Source: Lolium rigidum (Eukaryota; Streptophyta; Magnoliopsida; Poales; Poaceae). Taken from it: 64,000 bases of DNA. Positions 24,070-31,394 of this stretch are shown here, in pieces (the first letter of the stretch is position 1; the number at the start of each line of letters is the position of its first letter). The position numbers and the translations under genes were made by a program. Location: contig NC_061510.1 of NCBI RefSeq assembly GCF_022539505.1, positions 36,233,047 to 36,297,046 on the forward strand, written 5' to 3'. The notes under the pieces are model-generated. The model saw nothing but the letters and a program-made list of their open reading frames with translations, had not been told where the DNA came from and made no database searches.

Positions 24070-25266
24070 CCTCAATCTTATTCGCAACTGGTAAAAGCAG
24101 CAGATGTTTTTCAGCAGGCAACTTGTTGGGTTCTGTAGCATTTGGGATTGTGTACAAAGAAGAGTTAGATGGCCAAAAACGTGCATGAGGAAACTTATGC
24201 TGTGAAGGTACTCAAACTTCAAACTCCCAAGACACCCAGGAGCTTCACTGCTGAACATGAAGCAACAAAGAAATATGCGGCACAGGAATCTTGTCAAGAT
24301 AGTTATGATCTCCTCAAGCATTTATAACAGATGGGGTGATCTCAAAGCAATTGTGTATGAGTTCATGTCTGATGGTACCCTGGATGGGTGGCTGCATCCA
24401 GACACAGATGGCCAAACAGGACACAAGCAACTGAATCTGTGTGAGTGACCATACTACTTTTTTTTTGAGGTAGAGTGACCATACTACTTGACGTGGCTTG
24501 TGGTGTAAAATTAGACGTGTATACCTCCATATACACATCCATATACACCTTGCTAAATTTACACCTAATTTTTCAGTGGAACGTGTATATTCTCCATCCT
24601 ATATTTTACACCTTGCTAAATTAGTAGTATTTTTGTAACTACCAGTTTACCAATTGGACTTGCTCTTCAACATATGTACTACAAACAGATCCTTAATTCT
24701 TACAAATAAGTCCTTGATCGAAAATAAACAAAAGCAATTAGACCCGAATCGTTCACGTTCCAGCTAGCTAGCTCTATCTCACGTTCCAGCTAGCTAGCTC
24801 TTATCTCCAATTCTCCATTGGCGTCACCAGGCGGACGCGGAGGCGGCCGGCGGCCAGCAGCGACCTGCGGGAGGGCGGCGACGGACGTGGAGGAGGGCGA
24901 CCTGCCGTGACTGACGCGGACACGGAGGCGGCCGACGGCGCGATACCTACACGAGGGCGGCGACAGTCTATTCCGGCGACCTTCTGATGGGCTCCGGACG
25001 GGGGCGGGAGCGAGCGGTTGCACGCCCATGAGTGTGGCCAGGCACGGCCGGATACACCATCCACTAGAGATGCTCTCATTACCATGGTCCAGCACCTGTT
25101 GTACATTGTTATGTTTAACACTGAGTAATGTGCTCTTAGATGCTGATATGGTGGCCCATGTTGGAGACTTTGGACTTGCAAGGATTTCTTGTTGAGAAAA
25201 ACTCATTTCTCCAATGGTCAATGAGCTCCGAGGGACTTGCGAAAACAATTGGTTATGCTGCTCTAG
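24070..25266 (+). pseudogene. LRR receptor-like kinase fragment, broken and interrupted
   Basis: Pieces of a plant LRR receptor-kinase domain (subfamily XII, Xa21/FLS2-like) occur in order. These are a YSQLVKAADVFQQAT-type entry (about 24079), [20 protein letters not shown] with the ATP-binding lysine (about 24196), [19 protein letters not shown] (about 24354) and DVACG (about 24493). After about 550 bp of unrelated sequence come YHGPAPVVHC (about 25080) and DADMVAHVGDFGLARI with the DFG motif (about 25140-25185), then GYAAL near 25250. Frames change repeatedly, stops interrupt them, and the LRR ectodomain and activation-segment end are missing. It is a relic and cannot encode a kinase. Confidence 0.82.
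24505..25059. mobile_element. Unclassified insertion splitting the kinase relic
   Basis: The kinase homology stops at the DVACG codons and resumes at YHGPAP, leaving about 550 bp of foreign sequence. Its left third is AT-rich, with a repeated 'ttgctaaatt' and 'ggacttgctct' motif. Its right part is very GC-rich, with a duplicated ccagctagctagctct (about 24762 and 24786). Element ends were not resolved, so the class is unknown. Confidence 0.45.
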
Positions 25267-25454
25267 GTTAGCCGTCCTTCCATGAAACATAATATGGTGG
25301 TCCTTCCATGAAACATAATATGGTGCTTTTGTGCTGATGATGCAATTGTTTGATGATATCTTCAGTTGGCATTCTGATCGATGGTGTTTAGTACATGTTG
25401 AAAGAGATTCCCTTGTAGCTTAGTATGTTGAAGACTCAATTGAACACAGATTTT

Positions 25455-25460
25455 AAAAAA
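25455..25460 (-). terminator. RNA polymerase III terminator of tRNA-Gly
   Basis: Six A on the plus strand give TTTTTT directly after the tRNA 3' end on the minus strand, the standard Pol III stop. Confidence 0.85.
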
Positions 25461-25531
25461 TGCACCAGCCGGGAATCGAACCCGGGTCTGTACCGTGGCA
25501 GGGTACTATTCTACCACTAGACCACTGGTGC
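25461..25531 (-). tRNA. tRNA-Gly (anticodon GCC)
   Basis: The 71-nt minus-strand sequence starts GCACCAG and ends CTGGTGCA, closing a 7-bp acceptor stem with an A discriminator. The D-arm/A-box TGGTCTAGTGG, the anticodon loop with GCC (cctGCCacgg) and the T-arm/B-box GGTTCGATTCC are all present. There is no intron. All features match eukaryotic nuclear tRNA-Gly-GCC, and the gene looks functional. Confidence 0.97.
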
Positions 25532-25703
25532 TTGCTGAAATTACGAGTAACTAGATATTATATTACCTATCGTCAGGGTCGTACTTTTCAGTTGACACAT
25601 TACAAGTTCGTATTCACAATCAATAGAGGTGAAACGCAACGGGTATTTACGGACCATTCGTCGAAGCAAAAGCCTATGGATTAGATAAATAGCTATATGT
25701 TAC

Positions 25704-26194
25704 CACTGTTTCGAAAAATCGATCGAGACACCGGTTTATTGACCGATTTATCGTGAATCGGGTGGTACCGATACGATTTCAGCATATCGGCCAGTTTACC
25801 ATAACACTGATATTTCGCCGATTTTCTTCATGAGAGCCGATATTTCGCCCGATTTTCACTCTCATGGCCGATATTCTGATTCTTAGTGAAATTTCAATAC
25901 AATTTGGTATGACAGTCAATATTTTCGTTCTATGATTTTGTAGAATTGTGCAGTAGCTCAAATTTTTCATTATTATTTATTCAAATACAAGGAATCAAGG
26001 TAATACTTATGTGCAGTGGTCCAATATTATTTTTTGCATAGAATATTATAGAAAATTTAGTGTCAAAAATTAGGATTCACAAAAAATAAGCCGATAAATG
26101 GCGGACCGATAAAATCGATTAATAGACCGATAAGCGATTAATCTTTATTTTAAGGGCGACCGATAAGTTAAGATTAACGATTTCTTGAACATTG
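25704..26194. mobile_element. hAT-like non-autonomous element with 8-bp TSD
   Basis: TATGTTAC occurs at 25696-25703 and 26195-26202, directly flanking a 491-bp unit. The ends are imperfect inverted repeats, CACTGTTTCGAAAAATCG on the left and CAATGTTCAAGAAATCG as the complement of the right end. An 8-bp target duplication with CA..TG ends fits hAT. The interior is non-coding and rich in short repeated motifs such as 'ccgatatttcgcc' and 'ccgataa'. Confidence 0.75.
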
Positions 26195-26447
26195 TATGTT
26201 ACTATGCATGGCTGTGCCTGTTTTCGACACTGAAATTTATGATATTAAATTAGTAAAATCTGACTATATGTGTTGGGCCCTTGTGTGCCGGTTGTTGTCT
26301 AGGTTTAGTCCGAGTTGTATCGGTTTTCGTTCGGTTTTTCGTTAATTAACTGGGCACCTTTTTTCTTGATTAATGGATATGCAAGCTTTTGCCTCGTTTA
26401 AAAAGACTATATTTGACTATATGGTCTTTTTAAGAGATCCGTTTGTA

Positions 26448-26669
26448 TACTCTCTCTATTCACAATTACCTCGCATTCTTTGTGTAGTCGAAGTGAAACT
26501 TTACAAAATTTGACCAAATATCTAGGAAAGAATATCAAAATTCATAATAAGAATGCATATAATTTGAAAACATATGCATCCTTATTATGAATTTTAATAT
26601 TTTTTGCTATTTTTGGTCAAACTTTACAAATGTTGACACCCAGAACGTGAGGTAATTGTGAAGGGATCC
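26448..26669. mobile_element. Stowaway-like MITE
   Basis: It starts tactctctctattcacaatt and ends aattgtgaagggatcca. The complementary arms (cacaattacctc/gaggtaattgtg, gaccaaat/atttttggtc, cataataag/cttattatg) run nearly the whole length, giving a long hairpin typical of Triticeae Stowaway elements. Confidence 0.8.
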
Positions 26670-26752
26670 AAGATAAGCTATCTTAAATTCTTAATAGGCC
26701 TATGCATTTTAACCCACTCATGCATTCCTTTTTCAAGGACAGCCCTACCAAC

Positions 26753-27012
26753 TACTCTCTCTATCCCAATATAGGATGCTTATAATATTTAGATAAAGTC
26801 AAACTTCTTAAAATTTGACCAACTATATAGGAAAAAGTTTCAACACTTATAATCCAAAATTAATATTTTTAGAACCATCATGAAATATATTTTCATATTA
26901 TGAGCATTTAAAATTTTAGATGTTGATATGTTTTTGTAGATAGTTGCTCAAATTTTAAAAGTTCGGCTTTGACTAAAAATTATAGGCATCGTAATTTGGG
27001 AAGGATGGAGTA
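26753..27012. mobile_element. Stowaway MITE
   Basis: The 260-bp element is bounded by TA. It begins tactctctctatcccaatat, ends aatttgggaaggatggagta, and folds back along its length (for example aaatttgaccaac near 26815 and the complementary arm near 26950-26980). It sits less than 100 bp from the previous MITE. Confidence 0.85.
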
Positions 27013-27599
27013 ATGCATTTGTGTCTTATCTCATATTGTGTTTCTGCTTATTTATCCTCCATATGCTTTCGGAAGGTTGCATTTTGTATACAACGGGTGT
27101 ATATATATCTAGGAGCCAAAGTGGATTTCCGGATGTTCATGAGCTTTGTATTCATGACACTCAGGGCCTATATATGTAGTAGGTAGCAGATTATTGATCA
27201 AACTCGATGGAAATGTGGCACATGTTAAAAGTTTAATAGTATGAACATCTATCTGCTGATACATACATTTCATGGAGACGATGCATATATACATCACAGT
27301 AACACACCGGTTGAGTGGAGTGCATTGTGTTCCTCCAAAAACAGTGGAGCCAAGGCAGTAGGAGTTCATCACGGCATCCTGACACCTAACTGAAACCATA
27401 GTTCAGACTGCTTGACTGTCACTACCACCTCGGTCAGGATGATCTCATCAAATTATACTGTATTGTGACCTTGGCATGGCCGTGCAAGAAACAAATACAG
27501 GACAGGATGTTGATGATGACAACACAAAGCAGTCGAGCACCCAAAAGAGGGGCAGGAAAAGCTAGCACTTGCCCTGGAGCAGGAGGAGTACCTCAGTTC
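27013..27599. other. Upstream region of the IPS1-like RNA gene, nothing else recognised
   Basis: No coding frame with a recognisable domain. It may contain distal promoter sequence of the downstream non-coding RNA. Confidence 0.35.
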
Positions 27600-27607
27600 G
27601 GATATCC
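27600..27607. promoter_or_regulatory. P1BS box (PHR1-binding, GGATATCC)
   Basis: GGATATCC matches the P1BS consensus GNATATNC, the palindromic site bound by PHR1/PHL MYB-CC factors in phosphate-starvation promoters. It lies about 0.6 kb upstream of the inferred start of the IPS1-like RNA. Confidence 0.6.
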
Positions 27608-27737
27608 CAGGGAGATGCCGGTGGAAAGGAGGCGGCTCGTCACGTAAAGCGCAACAACTAAAAGGCCACATCAAACAAAGCTGGTTGTGGGTGGCACTGG
27701 CATCATCACCAAGTGAAAAAGGCCCTTGATGCTCGCC

Positions 27738-27745
27738 GCATATCC
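27738..27745. promoter_or_regulatory. P1BS box (PHR1-binding, GCATATCC)
   Basis: GCATATCC is a second match to GNATATNC, 138 bp from the first. Paired P1BS sites are common upstream of strongly Pi-responsive genes, including IPS1/At4 relatives. Confidence 0.6.
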
Positions 27746-28195
27746 TCAGGATGATACCCTCCTCCTGCCTCTGTTCCCTCCACAAGTCACAAACTCACAG
27801 TTGCTCCTCGTCTCTCTCAGAATTTAATGTAAGCACCAGCTTAGCCACATTTGCAATTCTTCAAAACTGCTTAGCTCTCGTGCGTGCCAAGTTTGCTTTG
27901 ACAGGTATGATCAGAGATTTGCAATCTGGACGAGTGCTGAGTTCAGGCAGACTGGATGTATCTTCATGCAAAAAATCGAGATGGTAATTTTCAAGTACCA
28001 AAGGGAACGTACGATGCCTGACTAAAAGGTTTAAAGAAATCATTTCTCCTAGAAAGTAAGAAAGCCCCTCGAGGTCTCAAAGGGGCAGCCACACTTGCAG
28101 ATAAAAGCACCCAATGGGAGCTTCCTCTTCTCCCCCTCTTACGCCGGCCCACGTAACTTGCGTACGCTCAAGGGCAGGGCAGGGCACACTCCAGT

Positions 28196-28203
28196 CTATT
28201 TAT
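28196..28203 (+). promoter_or_regulatory. Candidate TATA box of the IPS1-like RNA
   Basis: CTATTTAT lies about 310 bp upstream of the miR399 decoy site in a GC-rich promoter-like stretch. It would place the start site near 28225-28235. The match to TATAAA is weak and the call is inferred from position. Confidence 0.35.
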
Positions 28204-28340
28204 CCATATCAGCCGTGCATGCACACCATGTAGGCCACAGAGATCTCAGCTTATGTCATGGTTGTGCTGCCATAAGCCAGTAACTAGCCAGCTACTGGTA
28301 CCAGCTGTTTGAGCTCTTAACTTGGAGTGTGCCCTTGGCC

Positions 28341-28412
28341 ATGGCAACCTACGGAGGGAGCTTCCATTTCCGTGGCCTAGCTATCTCTGGCCTGCATGAA
28401 GCTCCTAGCTAG
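28341..28412 (+). CDS. Small ORF (23 aa) in the IPS1-like RNA
   Basis: ATG in a gccATGg context opens 23 codons and ends with TAG. It is the first sizeable frame after the inferred start and lies 94 bp before the miR399 decoy. I do not recognise the peptide. It may simply be an unconserved upstream frame. Confidence 0.3.
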   Translation: MATYGGSFHFRGLAISGLHEAPS

Positions 28413-28506
28413 GCTACTTGGGTTCTTCAACATCTGGGTCTGGGTGAAATGGCCATGGCCGGGCCGGCCGGCATCATCGACGGCGGATTTTACCTCTACT
28501 AAGGTA

Positions 28507-28528
28507 GGGCAACTTCTATCCTTTGGCA
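28507..28528 (+). promoter_or_regulatory. miR399 target-mimic site
   Basis: GGGCAACT pairs with the 3' half of miR399 and TCCTTTGGCA pairs with its 5' seed half. Between them stand four bases (TCTA) where a cleavable site would have one. The extra three bases fall opposite the cleavage position, giving the bulge known from IPS1. Confidence 0.93.
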
Positions 28529-28575
28529 ATTGTTCTCGCGATCGGAGGTGTGATCGATCTCTCTTGTAACCGTTG

Positions 28576-28945
28576 AAGATATATAGGAATCTTGTGTTGT
28601 TGTTCTAGCTATACCAAGGGGATCGTGATGTGGTAGCTAGAAACCTATATGTATGTGCGATCTCGGATCTTCAATTCTGTGTGATCTATGGATAGTTTGT
28701 GTGTTGAGTTTTGTATCTGATAACTCCTTGTTACCCCAGCGTATATCTACTACTGTCATATCATCGATCAATACAAATAAATTTGACATGTACACTACGC
28801 ATATGTGTGCAAGATGTTGAGAGTGTATTCGTTTCGATTCGCATATGTTGTTTTCTTTTGTTAACTTTGCCTCATACACACCTGTTTTCTCGAAATGGGG
28901 ATGCATTTTTTTTAGTAAAGAGGGGTTTCATATAATACGAGAATC
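28576..28945 (+). repeat. Tandem duplication, first copy (3' part of the IPS1-like RNA)
   Basis: From aagatatataggaatcttg onward this 370-bp segment recurs starting at 28946. It includes the 3' part of the inferred RNA and its poly(A) signal but not the miR399 site. Confidence 0.8.
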
Positions 28946-30540
28946 AAGATATATAGGAATCTTGTGTTGTGTACTAATACAAGGGGCTCGTGATGTGCTA
29001 GCTTTTTCGATAAAGGAAATATATTAATATCAGAAGATACCAATTACACTTAGCCTCTACAACAACGCAATGTCCTAATGGCATTACGTAATCACACAGC
29101 CAACAAAAGAGAAAAATAAAAGTAAGAAATAAAAGTCCCGCTACAATATTCCAGACTTAGCAACAGCAATACATCCACCAACAAGACAACACCTGAAATT
29201 CAGACTCTCCAAAAGCGACGTCTCCAAGAAGAAAACAATGCACCAGCACCGTCGTCGCCCGATCAAAGATCTTTGATTTCCACCCTGAAGATAGTCCCGC
29301 TCTCAAAACAATGCAAGGACATTGAGATAAGGCCAGAATTTGGATTTTCACCCTGAAAGGTAAGACTCCGAACTTCACATATGCTGCCGCCCCTATTTTC
29401 CTACCACTGCTGTAAGCCCGGAACACCAAGCAAGTCCCTCAACAACGCAAAGACTTGAACCTCCCTTAGCTAGTCCTTCAATCCGGCCTTCATGATATTC
29501 TCTTCTTCTAACTTCACCATGGACCAAATGTCACTTGATGTTAACACAGAATACAGCTTCGCGCAGCTCCCTCCAGAACCAAACGGTCGGAATAAAAGCA
29601 TGTGTGCGCACAACCGAATACCACCGATCCAGCAAACTCCAGGCAATAGAAGCACAGTTACATTCGCCGGCGGCGCCTTCCAGAACTCAACACTCTGGCC
29701 AGATCAAGAAGGGCAGGTAGGTCTTCATCTTCGCCCAAGAGAGACCCTAGGACCACCGCCTTTATTCAGATCGGCCCCCCACGCCGGCGACCATCCCAGG
29801 CTGGCCAAGGTAGCCGCCGGAGACACCAAGCGCAGATCGCGTAGTCCGGAGACATCGGCCGCTGCAGCTGAAACGCAGCCCTCCACCGCCGACCGCCGAG
29901 AGGCGAGGAGAAGGGACCTAGGGTTTCCCCCTGCAGCCCGCCACCACCCATCCCTCCGCTGCCGGCAGGGCTCACCACCACCTCGCCGTCCGTGGAGCCG
30001 CCGCCGAGCCGAGCTCACGCGTCGCCACCAAGTCCCCCGATGAGAGGGCCGCGCCCTGGCCCGAGGAGGAAGTCCCGCGTCCGACCCCGCGCGCGAGAGG
30101 ACGAGGAGTACCAGCCGGCGCCGGCGCTAGCTTGGTCGCCCCCCCCGGCGATGGCGATGGAGGGGAGAGGGGGGTGGGGGCGGCGTGGTAGGGTTTCTCC
30201 CGGCCGCCACGCGGGGGTGACACGGGAGAGAGAGCGGTCTGTTGGATGTTCTGTGATGTGCTAGCTAGGAACCTATATGTATGCGTGATCTGGGATCTTC
30301 AATTCTGTGATCTATGGATAGTTTATGTGTTGAGTTTTGTATCTGATAACTCCTTTTTACCCCAGCGTATATTGACTACTGTCATCTGCGATCAATAAAG
30401 ATCAATTCGACATATACACTAAGATTATGTGTGTTGGGAGCTGATTCCTCAGTTGATACACCGGGCGTCGACCATTATATGTTGTTTTCTTTTGTTAATT
30501 TTGGTTCATAGGCACATGTAGGCTATATTTTTTTCTGACA
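28946..30540 (+). repeat. Tandem duplication, second copy, split by a LINE-like insertion
   Basis: The copy resumes aagatatataggaatcttg at 28946 and is interrupted at 29004-30252. It continues from 30253 with aacctatatgtatg, then ggatcttcaattctgtg, then gttgagttttgtatctgata, and a second AATAAA at 30394-30399. It fades near 30540 in the tatgttgttttcttttgtta stretch. The copies differ by scattered substitutions, so the duplication is not recent. Confidence 0.78.
29004..30252 (-). mobile_element. LINE-like retroposon (minus strand) with 14-bp TSD
   Basis: GTGATGTGCTAGCT is present at 28990-29003 and 30253-30266. On the minus strand the 1,249-bp insert starts very GC-rich and ends ...atatatttcctttatcgaaaa, a LINE-like 3' end with a short A tail. 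The uninterrupted parallel copy (28576-28945) confirms the insertion point. Several GC-rich frames exist but none has a recognisable RT, endonuclease or gag motif, so it is a non-autonomous or internally deleted copy. Confidence 0.78.
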
Positions 30541-31394
30541 CTCAATTATCAGCCCGGCAGTCTCCTTTGATCACTTGCCGCTTAATCTCTCTGGCCTATA
30601 CTGGTACCAGTACAATACTAGCTACTACCCGAAACTATCTAGCAGAAGCGCCTGGCTAGTCCGGCCGGTACACTGCCAACGTTATGCCTGATGACTGCTT
30701 CTATCATGCAAAAGGACTTCAAAATCTAGGGTGAAGTTGCAACATGCATATCGAATATTTATCCGAAGAGACATGATCAGATCACATATCCCCCATCAAC
30801 ATGTTAAAGCTGAGATCTTCATACGTCATTCAGCCTTTGATTTTTCCAACCCACGGTCATGCTGAGCTAATTAATTAACAGCAGCCATATGTGTACGCCA
30901 CAAGCTAACGGACACGGTAGTGATCCTGAAATGGCACCAGATGAACTGATGATCAAGTTGTAAATATTTTACGCTAGTGTCAAACCAGCACCTCTTCGTG
31001 CAAGAACAGAAGCCAATAGACTAATTTTTTGTTGCAAATGAGGCCAATATATGTTGGCGCCAATTGAAACAAGTACACAACAATGCAGTTAACTAAAATC
31101 ACTGTCCAACCCCGTAAACAGTGAATCTGATAGTTAATTTACATACTCCGGAAAGGAGATAGCTTTGTACTGGTACCTTGATCAAGATCAGCAACTTCGG
31201 AGTAACCAATATTGATCCGATGACCTTTAGTAAGTTTACACACAATGGCGATTAGGATGGGACATTATAACAAACTCTCAGCACCTTGATCAAGATCCAA
31301 ACTATGAATGTTCAGAACTATGATAGCACAGGCACGCAGATAACCCACTATAGCGATACTGCCTTGCCTAAATTACGACTAGTAATAGATTCCT
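30541..31394. other. Intergenic; includes probable PNO1 3' UTR at its right end
   Basis: No coding frame or element end was recognised. The part next to 31395 is likely 3' UTR of the minus-strand PNO1 gene. Confidence 0.4.

Larger units (their letters stand above)
28225..28800 (+). ncRNA. IPS1: IPS1/At4-like phosphate-starvation lncRNA (miR399 target mimic)
   Basis: The region carries the one conserved hallmark of the TPSI1/Mt4/At4/IPS1 family: a miR399-complementary segment with a central bulge (28507-28528). In this family the RNA sequesters miR399 without being cut, which relieves repression of PHO2 and tunes phosphate uptake and root-to-shoot transfer. A poly(A) signal AATAAA lies at 28776-28781, and the inferred transcript of about 0.6 kb matches the family's usual size. 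Only tiny frames exist: ATG at 28341 opens 23 codons ending TAG at 28410-28412, upstream of the decoy, as in other members that carry short non-conserved ORFs. Two P1BS boxes lie upstream. Transcript ends are inferred, not seen. The 3' part is duplicated downstream. Confidence 0.85.

Noticed and set aside
26395..27012. AT-rich inverted repeats as a matrix-attachment region or origin
   Set aside because: Fully explained by two Stowaway-type MITEs with TA-flanked ends.
28100..28140. miR159/miR319-like word 'gggagctt'
   Set aside because: Only eight bases agree, with no hairpin arm and no wider complementarity.
29492..30043. 183-codon plus-strand frame
   Set aside because: Lies opposite to the minus-strand LINE-like insert. 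Arg/Pro/Ser-rich composition follows from GC bias and no domain is visible.
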